Assembly: GCA_913056345.1 (NCBI GenBank)
Contig: CAJXMH010000026.1
Location: forward strand, 1 to 40,861
DNA: 40,861 nucleotides
Direction: 5' to 3'
Source of the DNA: an uncultured Flavobacteriales bacterium
Lineage (GTDB): Bacteria > Bacteroidota > Bacteroidia > Flavobacteriales_E > Vicingaceae
The position numbers and the translations under genes were made by a program. Every line of letters begins with the position of its first letter. Within the stretch, counting starts at the first letter, position 1. Shown piece by piece: positions 22,690 through 31,508 of this stretch. The notes beneath the pieces were generated by a model. It searched no databases. It worked only from the letters and a program-made list of their open reading frames with translations, and was not told the origin of the DNA.

Positions 22690-24003
22690 ATGCAAGTATT
22701 AAAGTTTGGCGGCACTTCAGTAGGAGGTGCAGAAAGAATGAAAAAGGTAGCTCAACTCATTAAAGGAGAAGAGCGAAAAGTGGTGGTGTTATCTGCCATG
22801 TCGGGAACTACCAATAGCTTGGTTCAAATTGCTGCTTACCTATTTCAAAAGCAAAATGAATTAGCAGCGGAACTTATTCAGGGTCTTAAGATCAAGTACC
22901 AAAAAACCATCGATGACTTATTTGAAAACGAAGCGAGTCAACAAAAGGGTGCAGAACTGGTTGAAAGCCATTTCAACTTTTTACTAGCTTTTACGCAAGA
23001 TTCTTTTACGATTCATGAAGAGAAGGCCGTGCTAGCACAGGGGGAGTTGCTATCAACTGCACTTTTTCAACTTTACTTGGAAGAAATTGGGATTGAGTCA
23101 AAATTATTGCCCGCCTTAAATTTTATGCGAATCGATAAGGACTTGGAACCAGATCACTTCTACATTAAGGAAAATCTTCATCGCTTACTGTCAGAAGCCG
23201 AAGAAACGAAGCTTTTTATTACTCAGGGGTTTATTTGCCGCAATGTATATGGCGAAATTGATAACCTCAAAAGAGGAGGTAGTGATTATTCTGCCTCTTT
23301 GATCGGTGTAGCATTAGCGGCTGATGAGGTTCAAATATGGACCGATATAGATGGCATGCACAATAATGATCCCAGGGTGGTTGATCAAACAATGCCCATC
23401 AGTCATTTGTCTTTCGATGAAGCCGCTGAGTTAGCTTACTTTGGAGCAAAGATTCTCCATCCCTCTAGCATAATGCCCGCGAAACAGGCAAATATTCCTG
23501 TTCGTTTAAAAAGCACTTTATCACCCGAACTAGAAGGTACTCTAATTACTGCTACTTCTTCAGGAAAAGGCTTAAAGGCCATTGCAGCGAAAGACGGCAT
23601 TACGGCTATCAAGATCAAATCAGGTAGAATGCTACTTGCTTATGGGTTTTTAAGAAAAGTATTTGAAATATTTGAGCTGTATAAAACCTCGATCGATATG
23701 ATTGCAACCTCTGAGGTAGCTGTGTCGGTGACAATTGACGATGATCGACATCTTAAAGAAATTATGGAAGAGCTTAAAACATACGGTAGTGTTGAGGTAG
23801 ATCAAGCTCAAACCATTATTTGTGTAGTTGGTGACCTTATCCGCTCTGACAAAGGGATTGCTAACCAAGTGCTTGATGTTTTGCAAACAGTGCCAATTAG
23901 AATGATTTCCTATGGTGGGAGTAATCACAACATTTCACTGCTAGTTGATGCGAGCCATAAGCAAACGGCCTTACGTCAGCTAAATACCCTCTTTCACGGA
24001 TGA
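22690..24003 (+). CDS. lysC: Aspartate kinase
   Basis: Phosphorylates aspartate, the first step to lysine, DAP, threonine and methionine. The 437 residues start with the kinase signature MQVLKFGGTSVGGAERM. LKRGGSDYSASLIGVAL and VQIWTDIDGMHNNDPR are the aspartate-binding and ATP-binding regions. Residues about 295-437 hold two ACT domains (AIKIKSGRMLLAYGFLRKVFEIF; IICVVGDLIRSDKGIA). The ACT domains suggest feedback control, probably by lysine. It is a single-function enzyme, not fused to homoserine dehydrogenase. It overlaps lysA by ATGA at 24000-24003. Confidence 0.94.
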   Translation: MQVLKFGGTSVGGAERMKKVAQLIKGEERKVVVLSAMSGTTNSLVQIAAYLFQKQNELAAELIQGLKIKYQKTIDDLFENEASQQKGAELVESHFNFLLAFTQDSFTIHEEKAVLAQGELLSTALFQLYLEEIGIESKLLPALNFMRIDKDLEPDHFYIKENLHRLLSEAEETKLFITQGFICRNVYGEIDNLKRGGSDYSASLIGVALAADEVQIWTDIDGMHNNDPRVVDQTMPISHLSFDEAAELAYFGAKILHPSSIMPAKQANIPVRLKSTLSPELEGTLITATSSGKGLKAIAAKDGITAIKIKSGRMLLAYGFLRKVFEIFELYKTSIDMIATSEVAVSVTIDDDRHLKEIMEELKTYGSVEVDQAQTIICVVGDLIRSDKGIANQVLDVLQTVPIRMISYGGSNHNISLLVDASHKQTALRQLNTLFHG

Positions 24004-25166
24004 ACAATTTCCTAACTGAAAAGCTTTCGGCCTTTCAAAGCCTCGAGACTCCTTTTTATTATTACGATCTTAACCTATTAGAACAAACTCTTACTAAGGT
24101 AAAAGAGGAGATTGTCAACAAGCCTTATCACATTCATTATGCAATAAAGGCCAATGCCAATAGTAGGGTGCTTAAGAGTATAAAAAAAGCAGGTTTTGGA
24201 ATTGATACCGTGAGTGGTAATGAAATTCTCAAGGCTCTTGAAATGGGTTTTGATTCCTCAATGATTGCTTTTGCAGGAGTTGGTAAAACGGACAAGGAAA
24301 TCTTAATTGGTCTAAAGCACGATATATTTACCTTCAATGTGGAATCTCTAGAAGAGCTTAAAATACTTGATCAGTTAGCAGGCAGTGAAGGAAAAAAAGC
24401 CGCGGTTGCTATCCGTTTGAATCCTAATGTAAATGCAAATACTCACCATTATATCACAACTGGTCTTGAAGAAAATAAGTTTGGCATCAATCCATGGGAG
24501 TTAAGTCAGCTTTTTGACCTTTTAGCTCAACTGAAAAATATTGAGCTAAAGGGGCTTCATTTTCATATTGGTTCTCAAATCAGAGACCTGAGCGTTTTTA
24601 AAAACCTATGTAATCGCGTTAACGAACTGCAAAAAGAGTTTAAGGCACGTAATATATCATTGGAGCACATTAATGTAGGCGGAGGTTTAGGAGTGAATTA
24701 TCAGGAACCCGATGCAGAACTGATTCCCGATTTTAAGGCCTTTTTTCAAGTTTTCGACGATTTCATCGAATTACTTCCCGGTCAAGAGTTACACTTTGAG
24801 CTTGGTCGTTCTCTAGTTGCGCAATCTGCAGCATTGATTAGTAAAGTGCTTTTTGTTAAAAAGGGCATAAAAACCAATTTTGTGATTTTAGATGCTGGCA
24901 TGACCGAATTAATTCGCCCTGCCCTTTATCAGTCTTTTCATAAGGTTGAAAACCTAAGCAAGGCAGATGCCCCAAGCAGCCATTTTTACGATGTGGTAGG
25001 TCCTATTTGTGAATCTTCTGATTGCTTTGGTAAAAACATCCAATTAGCAGAAACAGAAAGAGGAGATCTTTTAGCAATACGAACTACCGGAGCTTACGGA
25101 GAAGTAATGAGCTCAAACTATAATTTAAGAGAGGATGCAAAAATTTATTTTCATGATGAGATATAA
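24000..25166 (+). CDS. lysA: Diaminopimelate decarboxylase
   Basis: Converts meso-DAP to lysine with PLP. The 388 residues include PLP-binding Lys50 (HYAIKANAN), the HFHIGSQI motif, the glycine-rich phosphate loop GGGLGVNY, ELGRSLVAQ, and CESSDCFGK with the substrate-site cysteine. Together with lysC it covers the first and last steps of the lysine pathway. The ATG overlaps the lysC stop. The 3' end overlaps the M1 peptidase start by up to 14 bases. Confidence 0.95.
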   Translation: MNNFLTEKLSAFQSLETPFYYYDLNLLEQTLTKVKEEIVNKPYHIHYAIKANANSRVLKSIKKAGFGIDTVSGNEILKALEMGFDSSMIAFAGVGKTDKEILIGLKHDIFTFNVESLEELKILDQLAGSEGKKAAVAIRLNPNVNANTHHYITTGLEENKFGINPWELSQLFDLLAQLKNIELKGLHFHIGSQIRDLSVFKNLCNRVNELQKEFKARNISLEHINVGGGLGVNYQEPDAELIPDFKAFFQVFDDFIELLPGQELHFELGRSLVAQSAALISKVLFVKKGIKTNFVILDAGMTELIRPALYQSFHKVENLSKADAPSSHFYDVVGPICESSDCFGKNIQLAETERGDLLAIRTTGAYGEVMSSNYNLREDAKIYFHDEI

Positions 25167-27561
25167 TTTATTGATAACCGTTTTTTTACTGGTTTCTCTG
25201 GCTTTTGGTCAAGTTGAAAAACGCACCTATTTGGTTGATGATGAACTTGTGCCGGTTGAGCATTCAGTAGATATGCAGCACCTTAAGTTAAAAGCCTCAT
25301 TTCTGCCCGAAGAAAAGCTGATTAAAGGAGAGGTTGAGCAAACATTCGTGGTGCTTAGAAAAGCAGTAGATTCATTGGTTTTGAATGCTATAAGAATGAG
25401 AATTGAAGCGGTGGAGCTAAACGGTTCGCCTGTGAAGCACAAGAACACAGGTCGAGAACTCATCGTGTATTTTAAAGAGCCATTGGCTTGGAATAGCGAA
25501 CACAAGCTTAATATTCAATACCAAGCTAATCCTAAAAAGGGCCTTTATTTCATTGGTTGGAACGACCCAATGGGTAAGAGTAGAAAGCAAATATGGACAC
25601 AAGGCCAAGGGATCGATAACCGTCATTGGATTCCCATGTATGACGAAAAGAACGATAAACTCACCACTGAAATGATAATTGAGTTCGATGAAGGGTATGA
25701 AGTACTTTCAAATGGGGAAAAGTTGAAAGAGAAGAAGCTAGGGTCTGGTAAAAAACTGTGGCACTACCGCATCAGCCATCCTCATCCTACTTATTTGATC
25801 ATGTTGGGCATAGGCCAATATGGAATAGACGAAAGGAAATCAGCTAGTGGAGTACCCATGAAACTCTATTATTACCCTGACCAAAAAGAGCAACTTGAAC
25901 CAACTTATCGCTACTCGGTAGACATGTTTGACTATTTTGAAAAGGAGATTGGTGTTGCTTATCCATGGAAAACGTATGCCCAAATACCAGTTCAAGATTT
26001 TATGTATGGTGCAATGGAGAATACCACAGCTACCTTGTTTGGAGATTTCTATTTAGTTGATAGTCGAGGATATTTGGATCGGAATTACGTTAGGGTAAAT
26101 GCCCATGAGCTAGCTCATCAATGGTTTGGTGATATGGTAACCGCACGCTCAAGCGCTCACCATTGGCTACAAGAGAGTTTTGCGACCCATTATGATTTGG
26201 TTTACCAAGGTGAAGCATTTGGAAAAGATCATTTTGATTGGACAAGGAGAAATTACAACTTACAGGCTTTAGAGGCTTCTAAAAAGGACTTAAAGCCTAT
26301 TGCTCACAGCAAGGCAGGAACAGTGCGGCATTACCCCAAAGGAGCATTTGTTTTAGAAATGCTTAAGTATGTAGTGGGTAGAGCGCAATTCAATGCAGCA
26401 ATTAAATATTACCTAGAAAAACACGCTTATGGCAATGTTGATAGTGGAGATCTGCTGCTTGCTTTTCATGAGAAATTGGGTCTTTCTCTTGATTGGTTCT
26501 GGGAAGATTGGGTTTACCGTGGTGGAGAGCCTGAGTATGAAGTGAAATTTGTTCAACTTGCTGATAAAGCAAGCTTTAAAATAAAGCAGGTACATGAGCA
26601 GAATGAATTGGTCGACCTTTTTAAAATGCCCATTCTTTTTCAGTTGCATTACCAAGATGGCAGCTTTGAAGAAAAGCAAGTTATAATCGAAGTGCAGACC
26701 CATGAAGTAAGCTTTCAAATACCTGCAGGAAAGGAAATTAGTTTCGCCTTATTTGATCCCAATAGCCAAATTTTAAAAAAGGTACAGTTTCAAAAAAGCA
26801 CCTCAATGTTGAAAGCACAAGCAGTCAATGCTCCCTTTATGCTCGATCGTTACGATGCTGTTGCTGCATTGGTTGAACGTGAATTTGATGCGAAAGAAGC
26901 TTTTTTAATGCAGCGCTATCAAGCAGAGCGCTTTCATGCTATTAAGTCTGAAATCATCAAGTATTTCTTACCGCAACTTAATGCCACTTCATTTGAATTA
27001 GCAAAAATGGCCATTAATAAGGGCGATACAGAGGTGAAAAAGATCCTACTTGCAAGTACATTAAGAATTCCTGAAGAGTTAGAAACTGAGTATAGTAAGC
27101 TCTTAAAAGACTCTTCTTATCAAGTAGTGGAGCAGGCGCTTACTTTACTTTGTTTCTACTACCCTAAAAATGCAGAAAAGTACTTGACCACCTGTGATGG
27201 TTTAGTTGGTGATCGATCACATAATGTTAGAATAGAATGGTTGAAACAAGCTTATTTACATCGAGGTAAATTAGAGTATGTTCAAGAATTGAGCGACTTG
27301 TGTGGAGAATCTTATGAATTTTTGACAAGAGTTAAGGCAGCCGAGGCTTTAAAAGAGCTTAACTACTTCGATACAAAAGCCCTTGCCAATATGCTGCATG
27401 CTACTTTTAGCTTTAATAGAAGATTAGTTGGACCTGTTAGAGCTGTGATTGATCATTTTTTCGAACAAACTGCCTACAAGCAAATGATCGTGAATTACGT
27501 CTCTATAAAACAATGGGATGACGATGAATTCAATAAGGTCAAACGCTATTTGAAGCCTTAA
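25153..27561 (+). CDS. Secreted M1-family aminopeptidase
   Basis: A zinc aminopeptidase of about 802 residues that should act outside the cytoplasm: MMRYNLLITVFLLVSLAFG is a signal peptide. The M1 exopeptidase motif GAMEN is at 286-290, the zinc motif HELAH at 318-322 and the third ligand Glu at 341 (WLQESFATHYD). The C-terminal half looks like HEAT-type helical repeats. I chose the ATG at 25153 because it gives a clean signal peptide; the ATG at 25156 is equally possible, and one at 25135 would add six residues inside lysA. The start overlaps the lysA end. The stop overlaps the convergent T9SS cargo stop as TTAA (27558-27561). Confidence 0.92.
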   Translation: MMRYNLLITVFLLVSLAFGQVEKRTYLVDDELVPVEHSVDMQHLKLKASFLPEEKLIKGEVEQTFVVLRKAVDSLVLNAIRMRIEAVELNGSPVKHKNTGRELIVYFKEPLAWNSEHKLNIQYQANPKKGLYFIGWNDPMGKSRKQIWTQGQGIDNRHWIPMYDEKNDKLTTEMIIEFDEGYEVLSNGEKLKEKKLGSGKKLWHYRISHPHPTYLIMLGIGQYGIDERKSASGVPMKLYYYPDQKEQLEPTYRYSVDMFDYFEKEIGVAYPWKTYAQIPVQDFMYGAMENTTATLFGDFYLVDSRGYLDRNYVRVNAHELAHQWFGDMVTARSSAHHWLQESFATHYDLVYQGEAFGKDHFDWTRRNYNLQALEASKKDLKPIAHSKAGTVRHYPKGAFVLEMLKYVVGRAQFNAAIKYYLEKHAYGNVDSGDLLLAFHEKLGLSLDWFWEDWVYRGGEPEYEVKFVQLADKASFKIKQVHEQNELVDLFKMPILFQLHYQDGSFEEKQVIIEVQTHEVSFQIPAGKEISFALFDPNSQILKKVQFQKSTSMLKAQAVNAPFMLDRYDAVAALVEREFDAKEAFLMQRYQAERFHAIKSEIIKYFLPQLNATSFELAKMAINKGDTEVKKILLASTLRIPEELETEYSKLLKDSSYQVVEQALTLLCFYYPKNAEKYLTTCDGLVGDRSHNVRIEWLKQAYLHRGKLEYVQELSDLCGESYEFLTRVKAAEALKELNYFDTKALANMLHATFSFNRRLVGPVRAVIDHFFEQTAYKQMIVNYVSIKQWDDDEFNKVKRYLKP

Positions 27562-28595
27562 TGCACGGCAAATTTCGAAGTGGTGCTTTCTCCATTTGGA
27601 AGATTGATCCTTAGAAAGTAAAGCCCTTTTGATGGAGCATTAAAGTCTAGGCTGTTTTCAGCGCTCAGCCTTAAGTTCTCTTGCAGCAACTGTTTTCCAC
27701 TTAAGTTAAAAACCTGGATTAAAACCGTTCTATTGATATTGCTTGAAAAAATAATTCTTTGGTCTAGATAGCGGAGTTTACTCGGCCTGATCTGCTTCAT
27801 TAAATCTTCCATACCCACTACCACAGATACGCACCTATTTGGATTGGCTGTGCTATTTGTTTGAAAGAATTTTGTACCTACTAAGGTAGCACATAGCCTG
27901 TAGTTGTTCTCTAATTTGAAGTTATAAGCTTGAATCAAGGTATACTCTTTTACATCCCCAATTCTTAAAGAATCTTCTGCGGGTATCGCTAAACTGTAAA
28001 GTTCAGTTGTGTCTGAATTTGCAATCGACAAATTGAAATAGAAGGTGTCAGTGTCTTCAATTATGTTTGGTCCCTCGTTCAAAACTGTTAAGCTAACGTC
28101 TACCGTAGCATTACTATCGTAGTTTACATTTGGAAGAGGTGAAGTAATTGCCTGTATGTCCATACTGTTTTGGTTCAAGTAATCAAATACTGTCACACAT
28201 TTAGTGGCATTTTTTGTCAAGTTTGTTGGAAAACTTTTTGAACCAAGAACTGTAGCACAAAGTGTGTAGCTTCTTTTTGCTTTAAAATTGTAGTTTGTGA
28301 TTAAGGTATATTCTTTAACATCATCCACGTTAAAAAAGCCTGCTGAAGGAACCTCGAAATTGTAAAATTCAGTGGTGTCAGAATTAGCAATACTAAGGTT
28401 GATATAAAAAGTATCGGTATTTACAATAAAGTTCGGCCCATCATTTCGAATAATCAGACTAACATCAACTGTTGAATTAGTGTTGTAATCAATGTTTGAT
28501 AAAGGAGAGGTGATTGCTGCTATGTCCAATCCATTTTGCGCCACTGCTGTGCTGAAGCAAAAAATGGTAATCAAATACACTACTGTTTTTCTCAT
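27558..28595 (-). CDS. T9SS cargo with two tandem domain copies
   Basis: A 345-residue secreted protein. The signal peptide is about residues 1-20 (ends AVAQ). Residues about 22-139 and 144-260 are two copies of one domain with a period of 122 residues; both begin DIxAITSPL and share NLSIANSDTTE and DVKEYTLI. Each copy has a cysteine pair 20 residues apart (Cys113/133 and Cys235/255), possibly a disulfide. The copies resemble a CARDB-like beta sandwich. Residues about 274-345 fit a type IX secretion C-terminal sorting domain (VFNLSGKQLLQ; GLYFLRINLPNGESTTSKFAV). Function is unknown; likely surface-attached or released. It lies 6 bases downstream of the S4 gene. Confidence 0.85.
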   Translation of the reverse strand: MRKTVVYLITIFCFSTAVAQNGLDIAAITSPLSNIDYNTNSTVDVSLIIRNDGPNFIVNTDTFYINLSIANSDTTEFYNFEVPSAGFFNVDDVKEYTLITNYNFKAKRSYTLCATVLGSKSFPTNLTKNATKCVTVFDYLNQNSMDIQAITSPLPNVNYDSNATVDVSLTVLNEGPNIIEDTDTFYFNLSIANSDTTELYSLAIPAEDSLRIGDVKEYTLIQAYNFKLENNYRLCATLVGTKFFQTNSTANPNRCVSVVVGMEDLMKQIRPSKLRYLDQRIIFSSNINRTVLIQVFNLSGKQLLQENLRLSAENSLDFNAPSKGLYFLRINLPNGESTTSKFAVH

Positions 28596-28601
28596 CTCTT
28601 C

Positions 28602-28805
28602 TTAAATTATTTTAATCAGTAAGTCGTCAACTTCGATCTTATCGCCTTTTTTTAATTTTAAACGTTTACGAAGTTCAACTACCCCATTACATTTAACCTC
28701 TTTGTTGTCAACCATGCTTTTGGCATGGCCGCCAGTTTCTGCAATACCAAGAACTTTCAGTAATTTGATGAGTTCAATGTATTCGTGTTCAAGTTTAAAG
28801 TCCAT
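28602..28805 (-). CDS. S4-domain RNA-binding protein
   Basis: A 67-residue protein that is one S4 domain of the YbcJ type: KVLGIAETGGHAKSMVDNKEVKCNGVVELRKRLKLKKGDKIEV. It should bind structured RNA, perhaps rRNA. It is the first gene from the promoter at 28815-28822 and is followed 6 bases later by the T9SS cargo gene. Confidence 0.9.
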   Translation of the reverse strand: MDFKLEHEYIELIKLLKVLGIAETGGHAKSMVDNKEVKCNGVVELRKRLKLKKGDKIEVDDLLIKII

Positions 28806-28814
28806 AAATCAGGG

Positions 28815-28822
28815 CAAATCTA
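28815..28822 (-). promoter_or_regulatory. Putative promoter of the S4-domain gene
   Basis: The minus strand reads TAGATTTG, a match to TAnnTTTG, just upstream of the S4 gene start. Confidence 0.5.
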
Positions 28823-28860
28823 CTTTTATTTACGAATCTTTGACTTAAGTGTTCCATTCT

Positions 28861-29706
28861 ATGTCTAACAATCTATTAGCCTTTAGCATTCGTTTTCTTT
28901 TTTTAGCTGCCTTTTGTTGCTTTAGTCTGTCTTCAGTTGCACAAAAATGCCAGCTCAAGAATTCGGCCTTTCAAGTAGGAGAGCGCATAGATTATACTAT
29001 TTATTACCACCTTGCAGGGGTGTGGGTAGGGGCAGGAGAGGTTTACTTTCAAGTTGACTCAGCTAAAATTGGAAAAAGGTCTTACTACCATTTTGATAGC
29101 TATGGAACAACCTTCAAACGCTATGATTGGATTTACAAGGTCAGGGACCACTACCAAGCCTATACTAGCATGAAAGATTTCCAACCCTTACGTTTTAAAC
29201 GCGAGGTAAATGAAGGGGATACCTATATTAGAGAAGATTATCTTTTTGATGCAAGAGAGCATCAAGTGTACAGCTTGCGTAAAATGGAAGAAGACCTGCC
29301 TTATGTAAAAGATACGGTGCCTTACCCAAACTGTAGTTTTGATGTTTTAAGTATGATCTACTACGCGCGTAACATAGATTTCTCTGATGCAGAGGTAGGC
29401 GATAAAGTGCCCATAAAGATCTTTATTGACAATAAATCACATGAAAGTTACATCCGTTATTTAGGGAAAGAAGAGATAAAAGTAAAAGGTCTTGGAAAGT
29501 ACCGCTGCATTAAATTTTCGCCTTTGTTGATTGAAGGAACGATTTTCAATGCAGGGGAAGACATGACGGTTTGGGTTACCGATGACCAGAACAGAGTGCC
29601 AATACTGATTGAGACTCCTATACTAGTTGGCTCGATCAGAGCTAGAGTAAGCAAAATGAAGGGTTTGCTGCATGCTACTGATGCGTTGATCGAAAAAGCT
29701 GATTAG
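28861..29706 (+). CDS. DUF3108 domain protein, exported
   Basis: From the ATG at 28861 it is 281 residues. A signal peptide (IRFLFLAAFCCFSLSSVAQ) opens it. The mature part FQVGERIDYTIYYHLAGVWVGAGEVYFQVDS and FDVLSMIYYARNIDF fit DUF3108, an envelope family of unknown role. A GTG at 28849 would add four residues, but the ATG fits the signal peptide better. It is divergent from the S4 gene. Its stop overlaps the DUF2905 gene stop on the other strand (TTAG, 29703-29706). Confidence 0.85.
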   Translation: MSNNLLAFSIRFLFLAAFCCFSLSSVAQKCQLKNSAFQVGERIDYTIYYHLAGVWVGAGEVYFQVDSAKIGKRSYYHFDSYGTTFKRYDWIYKVRDHYQAYTSMKDFQPLRFKREVNEGDTYIREDYLFDAREHQVYSLRKMEEDLPYVKDTVPYPNCSFDVLSMIYYARNIDFSDAEVGDKVPIKIFIDNKSHESYIRYLGKEEIKVKGLGKYRCIKFSPLLIEGTIFNAGEDMTVWVTDDQNRVPILIETPILVGSIRARVSKMKGLLHATDALIEKAD

Positions 29707-29924
29707 AATAATTTTCGAAGCAGCCAGATAAAGGCTGAAAGAGCAACAGAAACAAGCAGCATAGAGGCAAGTGGCATGTAGAAGGAAAAGTTTTCTTTTT
29801 TGATTTTAATGTCACCTGGAAGGTTTCCAAACCAGCTAAATTTTTCTCCTGCAAAAAAGATTAGCAAGCCTATTCCAAAAATTATTAGGCCGGCCGCCGC
29901 AAGGTATCTGCCAATTTCTTGCAT
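29703..29924 (-). CDS. DUF2905 family small membrane protein
   Basis: A 73-residue protein with two membrane helices (YLAAAGLIIFGIGLLIFFAG; MLLVSVALSAFIWLL) and the family core FGNLPGDIKIKKENFSFYMPLAS between them. Function is unknown. The ATG shares one base with the upstream DUF493 stop (TAATG), so it belongs to the HEAT-DUF493-DUF2905 unit. Confidence 0.85.
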   Translation of the reverse strand: MQEIGRYLAAAGLIIFGIGLLIFFAGEKFSWFGNLPGDIKIKKENFSFYMPLASMLLVSVALSAFIWLLRKLF

Positions 29925-30202
29925 TATAAAGCCATTAAACCTTGAATTTTATTCGCTTCTTCGTAGCGCTCAATCACTTTTTCTGCGCTCAGCATAAGTT
30001 CTTTTGCACTTACGCTTACATAATTTCCTTTATGCGACTGTTTAATGGTAACCTGCGCTTCCACTCCAAATAGGGCTTCCACCTTTGCAAGTTTCTGATT
30101 GTCTGATGGGATAATAAACTTGAAGAAGTAAACTCGAGGCCATTCTCCACTTTCCTTTAGTTTTTGTCTTAAGTCAGCATAGGGGTCATTCGTTGTGCTC
30201 AT
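29924..30202 (-). CDS. DUF493 (YbeD-like) protein
   Basis: A 92-residue cytoplasmic protein. EWPRVYFFKFIIPSDNQKLAKVEALFG and GNYVSVSAKELMLSAEKVIERYEEANKIQGLMAL fit the small ferredoxin-like DUF493/YbeD family. The role is unknown; in enterobacteria the family member lies near lipoic acid genes, but no such gene is here. It starts 3 bases after the HEAT-repeat gene stop. Confidence 0.85.
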   Translation of the reverse strand: MSTTNDPYADLRQKLKESGEWPRVYFFKFIIPSDNQKLAKVEALFGVEAQVTIKQSHKGNYVSVSAKELMLSAEKVIERYEEANKIQGLMAL

Positions 30203-30205
30203 GGG

Positions 30206-30739
30206 TTATTCTCCTTCAATTGGTAGCTTGTCAATAACTTCTTTTAAGCTTTCTAACAAGGCTTTCTTATCACTGTTCTTTTCTTCTTCAATTGCCTCCG
30301 TAAGATCTAAGGAGTAGCTCTGAAGCTCACTTTCGCTAAATGCACTATCAAAGTTCTCAATCACGGTGAGTGCCTCAAGGCAAACCATATAGTCTCCTTT
30401 AATCGCATGCCTCACAAAAAGGCTTAGGTGGTCCGAACCATCAAGTTTTGACTGCCAAAAAGCAGCAACTAAGAAACTATTGTAAAACTCGAGTGAATTT
30501 TCTTCCAGTACGCGAATCAACTCAGGGGTTGCGCTACTGTCTTTTAAGTCAAACAAAAATTCAATTATGGCAGATTCAACCGTTGGCTCGTCAGTTTTAC
30601 CTAGGGTTTCGAGCAAAGCTTTAAAAGTCTTTTGGTTGCCATCCTTGCGGTTTCTTTTTATAGCATCAAGTACGATTTTTGGGTCTGATGCACCTAATTC
30701 TTTTAAAATGCTTTTTACTGCTGCTGAATCTTCTGCCAT
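30206..30739 (-). CDS. HEAT-repeat protein
   Basis: A 177-residue acidic, helical, soluble protein with HEAT-like repeats (DPKIVLDAIKRNRKDGNQKTFKALLETLGKTDEPTVESAIIEFLFDLKDSSATPELIRVL). It probably acts as a binding scaffold. It is first in the HEAT-DUF493-DUF2905 unit, with a TAnnTTTG promoter at 30756-30763. Confidence 0.8.
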   Translation of the reverse strand: MAEDSAAVKSILKELGASDPKIVLDAIKRNRKDGNQKTFKALLETLGKTDEPTVESAIIEFLFDLKDSSATPELIRVLEENSLEFYNSFLVAAFWQSKLDGSDHLSLFVRHAIKGDYMVCLEALTVIENFDSAFSESELQSYSLDLTEAIEEEKNSDKKALLESLKEVIDKLPIEGE

Positions 30740-30755
30740 GGCTTTTATTTTCGCA

Positions 30756-30763
30756 CAAAGTTA
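30756..30763 (-). promoter_or_regulatory. Putative promoter of the HEAT-DUF493-DUF2905 unit
   Basis: The minus strand reads TAACTTTG, a match to TAnnTTTG, 16 bases before the start codon. Confidence 0.55.
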
Positions 30764-30800
30764 AGCGGAACTTGCCCATGAATTAAATTTTACGACTCTG

Positions 30801-31505
30801 TTATGGGACTTTTAGCTGAGCCAAATAACTTCCATCATCCTCATGTTTTATTAACATAGCCTCTAAACCAACTTTATTTGCTATTTCCTTAAGAGGCTCA
30901 AATCCTAAATATAGCCATGAGTATTTTGCACCGAGCTTTTCTTCAAAGGCAAGCTGGTAAAGTACCTCACCTTCTTCAACTATATTTTTTTGATTCTCAT
31001 CAAAGTAGTCAGGGTCAGAGGAGTCAAGCAAGATTTGCCCTCCTCCATTGCATAGTTTTATAGCTTGAAGCAGAAAATCACGCAAAGCTGCTTGCTTGCC
31101 TGCAATGCCTATTCCGTTCATTAAGAAAAGCAAAGTATCAAACTTCTGATCGCTTTCGTAGCTTAAAAAGTCAGTGGTTACGGTTTTCTTGATTCCTCTT
31201 GAATTCATGACTTCCACCGCTTCAGCAGATGGGTCTAGGGCGCATACCTCAAAGCCATTATTTTGCAAGACTAATGCATGGGCTCCTGCACCAGCTCCAA
31301 TATCAAGTATTCGCCCTTTGCATAAACTCAATGCAATTTGTTCTATTTCGGGAAATTCATCTTCAGCTCTAAAAAAAAGTCCAACTTCCATTTCAGTGGA
31401 GGTTCCATCCTCTGTATTCACCGTTAGAGTAGCGTCCTCTTTGCCTTCTTCATAAGCTTTTAGAGCTAGGCCATATGGTTTCCAAGCTGGTAAAAGAGCA
31501 CTCAA
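30801..31505 (-). CDS. Class I SAM-dependent methyltransferase
   Basis: A 234-residue protein with the SAM-binding motif LDIGAGAGAHA (67-77), acidic Asp91 at the end of strand 2 (EVCALDPSAEAVEVM), and a TLLFLMNGIGIAG segment where motif IV should be. The substrate is unknown. The frame starts with TTG at 31505, three bases after the YggS stop; no ATG occurs before residue 39, which would cut into the N-terminal region, so TTG is the likely start. It is the last gene of the DUF1015-YggS-methyltransferase unit. Confidence 0.85.
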   Translation of the reverse strand: MSALLPAWKPYGLALKAYEEGKEDATLTVNTEDGTSTEMEVGLFFRAEDEFPEIEQIALSLCKGRILDIGAGAGAHALVLQNNGFEVCALDPSAEAVEVMNSRGIKKTVTTDFLSYESDQKFDTLLFLMNGIGIAGKQAALRDFLLQAIKLCNGGGQILLDSSDPDYFDENQKNIVEEGEVLYQLAFEEKLGAKYSWLYLGFEPLKEIANKVGLEAMLIKHEDDGSYLAQLKVP

Positions 31506-31508
31506 GGT

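Noticed and set aside
28849-28860. GTG start for the DUF3108 gene
   Set aside because: It adds four residues before a normal ATG-led signal peptide; the ATG at 28861 is preferred.
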